In this document: piece by piece, positions 33,133-41,605 of the stretch
How the letters are laid out: each line of letters opens with the position of its first letter
Position numbering within the stretch: position 1 is the stretch's first letter
Position numbers and translations under genes: made by a program
Assembly: GCA_030592575.1 (NCBI GenBank)
Contig: JAUVIV010000005.1
Coordinates: forward strand, 1 to 48,441
Source of the DNA: a bacterium
GTDB lineage: Bacteria > Hydrothermota > UBA3073 > JACQXS01
Reading direction: 5' to 3'
Length of the DNA: 48,441 bases
The notes under the pieces: model-generated
Databases searched by the model: none
Seen by the model: the letters and a program-made list of their open reading frames with translations, nothing else
Told to the model about the DNA's origin: nothing

Positions 33133-34641
33133 ATGAAACGTATTCTATGGATAGATGATGAAATAGTATCTTTGAAATCACTTGTCTTTTTACTCAGAAA
33201 TCGTAGCTATTATGTGCGAGAAGTTTCAAGCGGAGATGATGGATGTGACATTCTTCAGAAAGAACATTATGACCTCGTACTATTAGATGAGATAATGCCG
33301 GGCAAGGATGGACTTGCTACTCTTAAAGATATAAGAAAAATTGATGCATCTATTCCTGTAGTTATGGTTACAAAATCGGAAGAACTCTCTATGATTGATA
33401 AAGCTTATACACAAGGTGTCAGTGACTTCCTTGTAAAGCCGTTAAAGCCCAATCAACTTATTGCTACTTGCAAACGATTGCTTGAAAGAGAAGATCTTAT
33501 TGGTTCTGAAATTCCAAAAGATTATACACAATTTTATCAACAAGTAACTCAAAAAATGAATACCTCTCTTGATTGGAAAGGCTGGAAGCTTCTTTATAAA
33601 TCTATTGTTTCTTGGGGAATTAAGATAGATAAATATCCTGAATTTAGAACTCTCCATGAAGAGATTCTTAACCAATGTGAACATGAATTTACAAAGTTTT
33701 TTGAGTCAAATTACTTAGATTGGCTTTATCACGAATCTTCAGCCCCTCCTCTTTCTGTCGATATAGTACCTGATTTTGTAGTGCCTCATACGGTTGATCA
33801 CAAAAGAGTATATCTTATTGTATTGGATTGTCTCAGATTTGACCAATATCTTTCTATTCGTCCGATGCTTCAGGAACTTTTCAAGCTTGAAGAGGATTTT
33901 TACTCTTCAATAATTCCTTCTGCTACTCCGTTTGCAAGAAATGCTATTTATAGTGGTTTATTTCCACGTGAAATAGCTACAAAATATCCTGAATTATGGA
34001 ATCCTGAAGAAAATAAACATGAAGCTGAATTGCTTGAAATTCAACTTCGTAAATTTAATCTCCAATCTGCTTACCTAAAAGTCAAAAACCTTGGTGACGA
34101 ATTAAACTTAATAAAAAATATTAGAAATTTTAAATCTCAACAAATAGTTTCCATTGTTGTTAATTTTCTTGATTATTTAATTCATGCTAAATACGAATCG
34201 TCTGTAGTTAATGAACTTATCCCAGATGAGCAATCACTTTGTTCTCTTACTAAGCTCTGGTTTTTAAAATCTTCTCTCTATGAGCTTTTGCGGGGACTTG
34301 CGAAAGAAGGGAATCCAATTATTCTTACAACGGATCACGGTGCTCTACTTGTTCGCCATCCGAGCATTATATATGGAAGCAGAGTAATATCTCATAACTT
34401 AAGATATAAATATGGTCCTGCTCTCCGATGCGACCCGAAACATGCTCTCTTTATTCAAAATCCGGAAGAATATAAATTGCCGGGAAATATAAGATATGGA
34501 ATAGCAAAAGAAAGTTCCTATTTTATCTATCCAACTCACCCTCAGGAATATGCCTCCAGATATCAATCCTCTTTTCAGCATGGAGGAATTTCTATGCAGG
34601 AAATGATTATCCCTTGCATTACCCTTCTTCCTAAGACCTAA
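33133..34641 (+). CDS. porX: PorX-like response regulator with PglZ/alkaline-phosphatase-type effector domain
   Basis: The 502-residue protein starts with a receiver domain (acidic Asp8/Asp9, phospho-acceptor Asp52 in LLDEIMPG, VMVTKS and FLVKPLKP). A helical linker follows, then a PglZ/alkaline-phosphatase-superfamily domain: Asp232 in IVLDCLRFDQY, the candidate nucleophile Thr265 in SATPFARNAIYSG, Asp401/His402 in TTDHGA, and a late QHGGIS. These metal-site residues are all present, so the domain looks catalytically competent. In Bacteroidota PorX controls type IX secretion genes and hydrolyses phosphodiesters (family knowledge). Adjacent to porY; cargo-type proteins are at both window ends. 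Confidence 0.88.
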   Translation: MKRILWIDDEIVSLKSLVFLLRNRSYYVREVSSGDDGCDILQKEHYDLVLLDEIMPGKDGLATLKDIRKIDASIPVVMVTKSEELSMIDKAYTQGVSDFLVKPLKPNQLIATCKRLLEREDLIGSEIPKDYTQFYQQVTQKMNTSLDWKGWKLLYKSIVSWGIKIDKYPEFRTLHEEILNQCEHEFTKFFESNYLDWLYHESSAPPLSVDIVPDFVVPHTVDHKRVYLIVLDCLRFDQYLSIRPMLQELFKLEEDFYSSIIPSATPFARNAIYSGLFPREIATKYPELWNPEENKHEAELLEIQLRKFNLQSAYLKVKNLGDELNLIKNIRNFKSQQIVSIVVNFLDYLIHAKYESSVVNELIPDEQSLCSLTKLWFLKSSLYELLRGLAKEGNPIILTTDHGALLVRHPSIIYGSRVISHNLRYKYGPALRCDPKHALFIQNPEEYKLPGNIRYGIAKESSYFIYPTHPQEYASRYQSSFQHGGISMQEMIIPCITLLPKT

Positions 34642-34950
34642 TAAGTTTTGTAATCTTGTCAAGTTTCTGTTTATTACAAAAGTATTTATTATTATACCTT
34701 CACGCATATTTACCTTCACTTAGAATTTCTATGTAAACGGATTCAACAGATACAGCAGATTAAAAAGACAATTTGTTTTAATTTATTAAATCAGCTTAAT
34801 CCGTTTACTAATATTTATTTTTCAAAAGAACATTTAGGATAAATTTTCTTAGTCATTATATCTAATCCTAAACATTTTCTGGTATCTAAATCAATACATT
34901 CTCTCCATACAAAAAAACTTTTAAAATTCAAAAAATTGCAAAGAAAATTG

Positions 34951-34980
34951 TTGACATAAGAGCATTCTGCGGTGTAATTT
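34951..34980 (+). promoter_or_regulatory. Predicted promoter for the paralogous TPR/membrane genes
   Basis: TTGACA (34951-34956), an 18-base spacer and TAATTT. The rest of the 34642-35026 gap is AT-rich; I see no gene, tRNA or recognisable repeat in it apart from a CAGATACAGCAGATTA stretch near 34749. Confidence 0.5.
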
Positions 34981-35026
34981 AATGGACGATGTTTCTTTTG
35001 TCATTGATGAAAACAACTAAAGGATT

Positions 35027-35710
35027 ATGAATATATTCTTATTGATAATTACCCTTGCTCTCACAAGTCATATAAGTGATTCTCAAAAAGCTATTGATTT
35101 TGCAAATTACCTCTATAAATCCCATAATTACAAAGAAGCTATTACGGAATACGAACGTGCTCTGTTTCTTGGTACAGACACATCGCAAGTTTTTTTTCAG
35201 CTTGGAAAAACTCATTCCATTCTCGGTAATTGTGAACTCACACGAAAATACCTACTTGAAGTATTAAACGATACTTCCTTTATTCTTATTGGTTTTTCAT
35301 GGTTGGAGCAAAAAAATATAGAAAAAGCTCAATCTGTTTTTTCTCAGGTAAAAGATAAACTACAACAAGAAAAAATCAAAAAACATTATTCAAAACTTTT
35401 GGACTTACCTCATAAAAACTCCTTTCTTGCCGGAATCTCAAGTACTATAATTCCTGGCTTGGGAAGAGCATATTCAGACCGATTAGGAGATGGAGTTTTT
35501 TCCTTTATTTTCACCATAGGAAGTTCCGCAATCAGTTATTATTACTACAAGAAAGGGAATCGTGGAGTAGCCATAGGATTCGGAACTCTTGGAGTTCTCT
35601 TCCATTTTGGGAATATTTATGGAAGTGTACAGAGTGCCAAATTATTTAATGAAAGAGTATATCAAGAGGAGTTATATCTATTCAGAAAAGACTTTTATGA
35701 ACTTTATTAG
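35027..35710 (+). CDS. TPR protein with C-terminal PGLG membrane domain (paralogue 1)
   Basis: The 227-residue protein has a signal peptide, one to two TPR-like helices (SQKAIDFANYLYKSHNYKEAITEYERAL, FFQLGKTHSILGN), then a hydrophobic domain starting SSTIIPGLGRAYSDRLGDGVFSFI with two membrane helices and ending GNIYGSVQSAKLFNERVYQEEL. The PGxGxxY plus GxIYGA-x(2)-S pattern recurs in FCB membrane proteins of unknown function (DUF5683-like at best). The next gene is a diverged copy. I do not know its role. Confidence 0.7.
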   Translation: MNIFLLIITLALTSHISDSQKAIDFANYLYKSHNYKEAITEYERALFLGTDTSQVFFQLGKTHSILGNCELTRKYLLEVLNDTSFILIGFSWLEQKNIEKAQSVFSQVKDKLQQEKIKKHYSKLLDLPHKNSFLAGISSTIIPGLGRAYSDRLGDGVFSFIFTIGSSAISYYYYKKGNRGVAIGFGTLGVLFHFGNIYGSVQSAKLFNERVYQEELYLFRKDFYELY

Positions 35711-35767
35711 AATATGCTTACAAATTCCAAAAAGCTTTAACTGTTTTTAAAACAAAAATTTACTAAA

Positions 35768-36496
35768 ATGATTTTTTTTATGTTTTTTTCTCTCTTCTGT
35801 AATTCCATAACAAAAGATAAAAATACTTACTTTGCTGATGAGTTGTTTGATAAAAAAATTTATAATACTGCACTCACAGAATATAAAAGACTGAATTTTT
35901 TTTCACCCAATGATTACTTCAAATACCAAACAGCATTATGTTATAAAGAGTTAGGAGATTTGCAGCAATCTGCGCTAATATTCAAAAAACTTGGTGCTAA
36001 CGAAGAAGTACTTCAAATTTATCTCCAAATGGAAGAATATGCTTTGGCTCGTTTTGTAGCTCAGGATTTAGATAAAAATCTTGTCGGTTGGCTCTATCTT
36101 ATTGAAGGTAAATGGGAGCTTGCCGGGGAAAATTTCACAAACCAAGCTTTGCAATTTGACGCCAGAAATGGAGAAAACCTTCCATATAAATCTATTTCAG
36201 TAGCTTCTTTTTTATCTACAATAGCTCCCGGTACAGGTGAAATGTATGCGAAAAGTTTTTGGCAAGGAGCTATTACATTTGCACTTAATGCCATTTCATT
36301 TACATTTGCCGTTAAATCATTTAAAGAAAAAGAATATCTTGGAACCGCACTTATTACTACATTTCTGTGTAGTAGATTTTATCAAGGAGGAATTTATAAC
36401 GCAATAAGCTCAACCGAAAAATACAACGAAAATTTAAAAGAGGAATATATAAAATCAATTAGAAAAAGATACAACTGTCCATTTACAGATGAATGA
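35768..36496 (+). CDS. TPR protein with C-terminal PGTG membrane domain (paralogue 2)
   Basis: The 242-residue protein repeats the plan of its neighbour: signal peptide, TPR-like helices (ADELFDKKIYNTALTEYKRLNF, ALCYKELGDLQQSALIFKKLG), then SFLSTIAPGTGEMYAKSFWQGAITF, two hydrophobic helices and GGIYNAISSTEKYNENLKEEY. The shared architecture and the 57-base gap indicate tandem duplication and divergence. Function unknown, probably membrane assembly or scaffolding (inference). Confidence 0.7.
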   Translation: MIFFMFFSLFCNSITKDKNTYFADELFDKKIYNTALTEYKRLNFFSPNDYFKYQTALCYKELGDLQQSALIFKKLGANEEVLQIYLQMEEYALARFVAQDLDKNLVGWLYLIEGKWELAGENFTNQALQFDARNGENLPYKSISVASFLSTIAPGTGEMYAKSFWQGAITFALNAISFTFAVKSFKEKEYLGTALITTFLCSRFYQGGIYNAISSTEKYNENLKEEYIKSIRKRYNCPFTDE

Positions 36497-36514
36497 ATTA
36501 CAGGTTAAACAAAA

Positions 36515-36625
36515 AACATTAGTACGCAGATTTACACAGATTGAAAAAAATATTACAGATAATATAATCTCACACATAAATTTATGTGTGAATCTGTTTT
36601 ATCTGTGAATATCTGTGTGCAATTT
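36515..36625. repeat. ACACAGATT-type repeat between the TPR pair and the oxidoreductase
   Basis: Contains GTACGCAGATTTACACAGA, a CACACATAAATTTATGTGTG hairpin, and the inverted ATCTGTGAATATCTGTGTGC. Member of the dispersed ACACAGA family also at 13680 and 38160. Confidence 0.75.
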
Positions 36626-36665
36626 TTATTTGTTAATTTTGCGAGTTTCGTGATAAAAACTTAAA

Positions 36666-37787
36666 ATGAAAACTTATGACTCCATAGTAATTGGTGGTGG
36701 GATTTTTGGTTGTGCAACTGCCTACGAACTCACAAAACTTGGGCAAAAAGTGCTTCTTATTGAAAAAGAATATCTTGGTTCAGGTTCAACCGGAAGATGC
36801 ATATCCGGAATACGACAACAATTCTCAACTCCCGAAACTATAAAACTTTCTATGTTGAGTGTCCATATTTTCAAAGAACTACACGAAAAGTTTGGAATTG
36901 AATGGCATCAAGGAGGGTATTTATTTCTTGCTTCTTCTCAATCACAGAAAGAAAAATATCTTGAACTTATAAAAATCCAGCACCAAATGGGATTGCAAGT
37001 TAATTTCATTGACCCTAAAGAGATATTAGAACTTGTTTCCTGCTTTCAATTGAAAAATATTGTCGGAGCTTCGTATTGCCCAACAGACGGACAAGCAAAT
37101 CCTTTCCTTGTAATCCAGAGATATGTTGAACAAATTAAAAAACTTAAAAGTGAAATTTCAACTTTTACAAAAGTAATAAAAATACAAAAAAATCATACTT
37201 TTTCAGTTTTTACCGACACCAATGATGCATACGAAACTCCTGTCATTGTAAATGCCGGAGGAGCTTGGGCTCAAGAAATAAATAAACTTGTAGGGGCAAT
37301 TAGCGAATTGCCTTTACAGCCTGAACGACACGAAGCTCTTGTTACTGAACCGACAAAACCACTATTTGACCCGATGATAGTAAGTTATGATCCCAGTTGT
37401 TATTTTCAACAACTTCATAGCACCGGTCAAATAATAGGATGTTATACTCCGGATTCTTCCGATAAAGGAATAAATCGTGATTCTTCGTTTGAATTTGCAC
37501 CTGAGTTTTCTTCTCGTGCATTAAAAATCATACCAAAACTTGCCGAGCTAAAAGTAATACGAAGTTGGGCAGGATGGTACACAATGACTCCTGATGGCAA
37601 TCCGATTATTGGTGAGACTCAAGTACCCGGATTCTTTTTAATTGGAGGAGGAAGTGGGCACGGTTTTATGCTTGGACCTGCACTCGGTAAAGTACTTGCA
37701 GAACTTATCTGTAAAAAACCTACGAGCATCTCAATAGATGAGTTTTCAATTAATCGCTCATTTGAAGGAAAAGAAGCTCTCAAATAG
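36666..37787 (+). CDS. FAD-dependent amino-acid/sarcosine oxidase-type oxidoreductase
   Basis: The 373-residue protein belongs to the DAO family (glycine oxidase, sarcosine oxidase beta). It has the FAD motif IVIGGGIFGCATAYELTKLG at the N-terminus with IEKEYLGSGSTGR, NAGGAWAQEIN in the middle, and the C-terminal GWYTMTPDGNPIIGE and IGGGSGHGFMLGPALGK. The substrate cannot be read; a secondary or tertiary amine or amino acid is likely. A 27-base GTAGGGGC-type palindrome lies in frame at residues 209-217 (VGAISELPL). The adjacent convergent genes catabolise lysine, but no direct link is evident. Confidence 0.85.
   Translation: MKTYDSIVIGGGIFGCATAYELTKLGQKVLLIEKEYLGSGSTGRCISGIRQQFSTPETIKLSMLSVHIFKELHEKFGIEWHQGGYLFLASSQSQKEKYLELIKIQHQMGLQVNFIDPKEILELVSCFQLKNIVGASYCPTDGQANPFLVIQRYVEQIKKLKSEISTFTKVIKIQKNHTFSVFTDTNDAYETPVIVNAGGAWAQEINKLVGAISELPLQPERHEALVTEPTKPLFDPMIVSYDPSCYFQQLHSTGQIIGCYTPDSSDKGINRDSSFEFAPEFSSRALKIIPKLAELKVIRSWAGWYTMTPDGNPIIGETQVPGFFLIGGGSGHGFMLGPALGKVLAELICKKPTSISIDEFSINRSFEGKEALK
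37290..37316 (+). repeat. Possible 27-nt palindrome in frame in the FAD oxidoreductase gene
   Basis: Starts GTAGGGGC, with GGCAATT and AATTGCC around AGCG. Exactly nine codons and the same terminal GTAGGGGC as the selA copy, but the protein aligns with its family with only about two extra residues, so chance or replacement is possible. Confidence 0.5.
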
Positions 37788-37849
37788 AAACATTTATTCT
37801 GAACAAGAAGTACAAATAAGCAGGGATTTAAAAATTGTTCGCAAATAAA

Positions 37850-38365
37850 ACAGATTTGTACAGTAGAGGCGTTTAATTAAACGCCCCTACAATCTCAGAC
37901 AGAAGCAAGCTTCTGCAATCCAAAATATCGCCGAGATTTATCCTCGGCAAAAACAAATATGGGGGATAAACCCCCACGCTACGAAGAATTAAGGATTTGA
38001 GGAGATTTGCAAAAGAAATGTCATTCCGAACTTGTTTCGGAATCTCAAAAAGAAGAAAGTCTTTAAGAGATGCTGAAATAAATTCAGCATGACACTTGGG
38101 GGAGTTCTATAAACAAATCAAGGAAGGCAATGAATGAGTCAGAGAGTTCTTTGAATCTTCAATTTTGAATCTTCAATCTATAGTTTCTTTGTGTTCTCCA
38201 TATTCTTTATGGTTCATTTTTTTGTAGTTAAAAAGTTTTTATTCTATGATTCTTCTTTTCTCCGTGTTCTCTGCGGTGAGAATTTTTTTAGTGTTCTTTG
38301 TAGTTTAAAATATTTTATCTGTGTCATCTGCGGTTAAGAAGTTTTCCTCTGTGTTCTCTGTGGTT
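37850..38365. repeat. Gene-free repeat patch between the FAD oxidoreductase and saccharopine dehydrogenase genes
   Basis: Holds a GTAGAGGCGTTTAATTAAAC palindrome (37863-37890), GCCGAGATTTATCCTCGGC (37930-37948), GGGGGATAAACCCCC (37961-37975), the inverted-pair element 38020-38093, and a run of TTGTGTTC/CTGTGGTT units from about 38175. The last part (38301-38365) is an inverted copy of 13680-13755 and abuts the dehydrogenase stop. Confidence 0.85.
38020..38093. repeat. Short inverted-pair element, a gene-less counterpart of the GIY-YIG module
   Basis: Left arm 38020-38046 (GTCATTCCGAAC to GGAATCTC), a 20-base spacer, right arm 38067-38093 (GAGATGCTGAAA to CAGCATGAC). Both arms are 27 bases and inward-facing, as at the GIY-YIG gene, but no gene lies between them. 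Confidence 0.85.
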
Positions 38366-39645
38366 TAAAAATCTTTGCTCCGTTTACATTCCTGAGTTTT
38401 TTCGTTAAAAGTTATTCCTTGTTGTTCAAGTTCTTTTAACATTATTTCATAAATTTCTGGTAATGTTGGAATACAAACTCCTTTGGAATTTATTTTTCCT
38501 TCTAAAATCAATTTAGTTCCAATTGCGGCTGGCAATCCTACTGTACTTGACATTGACGAATCTCCTCCCGGAATCCCAAAATCTACAAGAGTGGAAGTGA
38601 TTTTTTTCTTCCGTTCACTGAAACTTGCAAGGAATTCGTGGTGCAAAATAATCATATCCCTCTCCTTTGGCTCGTATTGAAGTTTCTCAAATAACCGACT
38701 TGACAAAACATCAAGTGCAGATCCTTTCTTAAGTGGCAAAGTTTTTTCGCTTAAAAGTCCCAGCCACTCAAATTTACGCATAACCTCAGAATCCGTTTCT
38801 AACTCTCCGTTGACAAATTCCTTGTATGTAAGTCCTTCAAGTTTTTTTTCTTCTTCATCAAGCAAACCGATTTTCCCTATTAATCGCCAAATTTTACACC
38901 ATCCAAGATTCCGAAGAGTTCCCCTGTACATTGTTTTCACTCCAGAAATACCATATTTTTCAATATAAGGAATAGAGTCCCGATTTGGATAAGCTTCGAA
39001 TTCGCCAAATTCTCCTATTTTGACAATTGAATAATCATCAAAAAGGTGCTCTCCTGAAATTTCTATTTTCTCCCCATCTTTAAGATATCTGGCATTGTTT
39101 TTCAAGGCAAGAACAGCTCCTTTTGGACTCCATGAAAACTTATATCCCCAAGGATTTGTGTTTGCCTCCGGAGCTAGAAGCCCACCACAATAACTACAGA
39201 AACTTGTAATCTTTCCGCCAGAATTTTGAACCTTATGAATTATCTGCATTGCAGACATATGGTCAATTCCGGGGTCAAGTCCTATTTCATTTAATATAAG
39301 TACACCTGCATTCTTTGCTTGATTATCAAGAGCTTGCATTTTGGCACTCACATAAGAAGTCGTTACCATTGGTTTTTTATGCTTAATACAAAGCTCTGCT
39401 ATCATTGGATGATAAATATAAGGTAGTAAACTTATCACAATATCAACATCTGGTATCTCATTATTTAATTTTAATAACTCGGTTGATACATCCAGTTTCC
39501 CAAATTTGCCTCTTGGATGACCTGCAATCACCTTCTCTGCATCACTAACAGTTCTGGTAAGTATTTTTACCTGAAAATCGTTAAGCAGATAGCGAATCAA
39601 TGGTTTTATAACCATTCCCGCTCCAAGAACCAAAACTTTCTTCAC
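38365..39645 (-). CDS. Saccharopine dehydrogenase (glutamate-forming), SDH half of LKR/SDH type
   Basis: The enzyme oxidises saccharopine to glutamate and aminoadipate semialdehyde. The 426-residue protein has an NAD(P) Rossmann motif (VLVLGAGMVIKPLIRYL), ISLLPYIYHPMIAELCI, NEIGLDPGIDHMSAM, SYCGGLLAPEANTNPWGYKFSWSP, YPNRDS and YRGTLRNLGW. These match the C-terminal half of plant and animal LKR/SDH (AASS) more closely than fungal LYS9 alone (from memory). Four-base overlap with the preceding membrane gene; the LKR partner is two genes upstream. Its stop codon lies at the edge of a dispersed repeat. Confidence 0.9.
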   Translation of the reverse strand: MKKVLVLGAGMVIKPLIRYLLNDFQVKILTRTVSDAEKVIAGHPRGKFGKLDVSTELLKLNNEIPDVDIVISLLPYIYHPMIAELCIKHKKPMVTTSYVSAKMQALDNQAKNAGVLILNEIGLDPGIDHMSAMQIIHKVQNSGGKITSFCSYCGGLLAPEANTNPWGYKFSWSPKGAVLALKNNARYLKDGEKIEISGEHLFDDYSIVKIGEFGEFEAYPNRDSIPYIEKYGISGVKTMYRGTLRNLGWCKIWRLIGKIGLLDEEEKKLEGLTYKEFVNGELETDSEVMRKFEWLGLLSEKTLPLKKGSALDVLSSRLFEKLQYEPKERDMIILHHEFLASFSERKKKITSTLVDFGIPGGDSSMSSTVGLPAAIGTKLILEGKINSKGVCIPTLPEIYEIMLKELEQQGITFNEKTQECKRSKDF

Positions 39646-40124
39646 TTTTCCTCCTTGCTTAGGTTATATCCAATAGTTGCTCCAATCGGAATTGAAACAA
39701 AATTAACAAACATAGTTCCAAATGCAACATCTGTCCAGTACTCAGAATATTTGCGGTCATTGAAAAATATATAGATGATAGCAAAGCCGGTAAACCCTGT
39801 AATCAGACCACTCCAGAAAGTAGTTTTGAAATTCCCTTTTCTTTTCCCTACCCAATTTCCTATACCATAAATTGATAGAGTACTACTAACAGCTTCTCCA
39901 ACTGTAAGTCCAGTTATTATAAGTGATGGGTGGAGCTGTCCAGCCGTACATAACGCTCCTGTAATACTACCTCCATAGATTCCTGCTATAAATTCTCCTG
40001 CAAGTTCCGGAACAATCCAAGGGTCCATAGATTTCCGTTTATGTCCTCTCTGTTTATATCCTCCATCAACAGATAAAGGAGTTAAAATAAGAAACAAAGA
40101 AAGTATGCAAATGGGACATTTCAT
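39642..40124 (-). CDS. Small membrane protein between the LKR and SDH genes
   Basis: The 160-residue protein has an N-terminal hydrophobic signal (CILSLFLILTPLSVDG), a basic stretch YKQRGHKRKSMDPWIVPELAGEFIAG, and about three glycine-rich membrane segments (GSITGALCTAG, FWSGLITGFTGFAIIYIFF, FVNFVSIPIGATIGY). Four-base overlaps on both sides place it firmly in the operon. I do not recognise the family. Its position would allow a transport or membrane-tethering role, but its architecture also resembles generic FCB envelope proteins. Confidence 0.7.
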   Translation of the reverse strand: MKCPICILSLFLILTPLSVDGGYKQRGHKRKSMDPWIVPELAGEFIAGIYGGSITGALCTAGQLHPSLIITGLTVGEAVSSTLSIYGIGNWVGKRKGNFKTTFWSGLITGFTGFAIIYIFFNDRKYSEYWTDVAFGTMFVNFVSIPIGATIGYNLSKEEK

Positions 40125-41434
40125 TTTTTTTGCAAAAATTTCTCCAGATATTCATAGTTTGGAGTAAGTTTGCCATGATAGACAATGACTGCATTTTTGA
40201 TTTCAGGAGAAAGGTTGCATTGCTCAAAATTTCGAGTAAAATCAGCATTCACAATATCCGGCACAAACTTTTTAAGCATTTCACTGAAATAAGTAGATGA
40301 TTCTCTTGGTAGTTCGCAAGGAAGATTATCCACTGCCAATACAACTGGTCCTTCCTCTTCAACCCCATGAGTTGTTTTTCCATCAAGTGGGTTATAAGTA
40401 AAGACCGGATTGCCGGAATCTGTAGTATAAAGAGTGCACTCAATGGCTCCTTCAACATCACAACTTATATCTCCAATAACCCGTAAACGAGGTGAGGGCG
40501 ATTCGTGAATCGTTTCTGCAAGGTATTTTTTTGTAAGTAATCTTGGATATCGTGATTCCCAATATATACAATTCATAAGTATCGTCAAGTGCGGAATATA
40601 TTTTTCAAACATCCCCTTATAGTTTTCAGGATAGTCATAATAATCCTGTAACTCAAATTCAGTATTTGGCAGTTGGTATTTAGTCTTTAACTCTACCATA
40701 TGCTTTTTCTTAAAAACTACTTTGTAAATTACTTTATTGTTTTTATTTACCTTATCAAGTTCATTTGGCTCAATTTCTTGGACGGGCAATAAATCAAGAA
40801 TTTTCTGGGCTCCTTGAGATACATTTCCATATCCAGTAAATCCACAAATGAAAGGAGTTACTAAGTTTGGGAGCCCCATAGTTGATATTTTTTTGCCAAT
40901 TTTAATTATTTCATCCTCTGCTTCTTTCAGATTTTCGTATTGATAGGCTTTCTTTATATCGGAAAAAGGAGTCTCAATCCCTTCGTATTGAAATCTCTTC
41001 CCAAGAGCCCACAGAGTATTAATCATACCGACAATCCCTGCATATTTACCAAAAAAGATAAGTCGTCTGCCTTTTTCATCCACTACTTTTTCATAATCTA
41101 TAAGCTGACATCCAAGTTCAAGTACTCGTCTTAGCGTAGGCATACTTTCTGCTTGTCCCTTAATAGTATGGGAGAAAAATACATAGGTTTTCTTTGGCTC
41201 AAAAAACTCCACAGGAATTTCCTTGACTGCAAAAATAATAGGACAGGACGAAAGGTCTTCTTGAACACTTGCTCCTGCTTCTATATATTCACTATCTGAG
41301 AAAATGCGGATTTTAGAGGGTTGTACCTGGGTTGAAATAGAATACTTTTCTTTTAACTCTTTTACATCAGTTGGAGTTAATGGAACTCTTCGTTCCCATT
41401 CATTCTTATCTTCTCGTCTAATTCCTATGACCAT
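40121..41434 (-). CDS. Lysine-ketoglutarate reductase (saccharopine dehydrogenase, lysine-forming type), LKR half
   Basis: LKR condenses lysine and 2-oxoglutarate to saccharopine. The 437-residue protein has the AlaDH/PNT-like N-terminal domain in its LKR form: IGIRREDKNEWERRVPLTP, VQPSKIRIFSDSEY, FFSHTIKGQAESMPTL, then DYEKVVDEKGRRLIFFGKYAG. The middle has LVTPFICGFTGYGNVSQGAQ, and the end VIGDISCDVEGAIECT. This is the organisation of the plant and animal N-terminal LKR domain. It is the first gene of a three-gene operon with the membrane protein and SDH genes. Confidence 0.88.
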   Translation of the reverse strand: MVIGIRREDKNEWERRVPLTPTDVKELKEKYSISTQVQPSKIRIFSDSEYIEAGASVQEDLSSCPIIFAVKEIPVEFFEPKKTYVFFSHTIKGQAESMPTLRRVLELGCQLIDYEKVVDEKGRRLIFFGKYAGIVGMINTLWALGKRFQYEGIETPFSDIKKAYQYENLKEAEDEIIKIGKKISTMGLPNLVTPFICGFTGYGNVSQGAQKILDLLPVQEIEPNELDKVNKNNKVIYKVVFKKKHMVELKTKYQLPNTEFELQDYYDYPENYKGMFEKYIPHLTILMNCIYWESRYPRLLTKKYLAETIHESPSPRLRVIGDISCDVEGAIECTLYTTDSGNPVFTYNPLDGKTTHGVEEEGPVVLAVDNLPCELPRESSTYFSEMLKKFVPDIVNADFTRNFEQCNLSPEIKNAVIVYHGKLTPNYEYLEKFLQKK

Positions 41435-41474
41435 ATTATAAGCTTGATAGTCTATGGTTACTCGCGTTGCTATT

Positions 41475-41605
41475 CAAAAATATTTTATCTGTGTCATCTG
41501 TGGTTAAAAATCCTTATTCGTGTCCATTCGTGGTTAATACTATTTTTTCTTTGCGTCCTCTGCGTCTCTGCGGTAAAAATTCTTTTTTAGTGTCCTTTGT
41601 AGTTC
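41475..41605. repeat. Dispersed repeat patch at the 3' end of folC
   Basis: Contains the ATTTTATCTGTGTCATCTG unit shared with 38301-38365 and, inverted, with 13680-13755, then ATTCGTGTCCATTCGTGG and TTGCGTCCTCTGCGTCTCTG units. Bases 41540-41605 are translated as the FolC tail. Confidence 0.85.
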
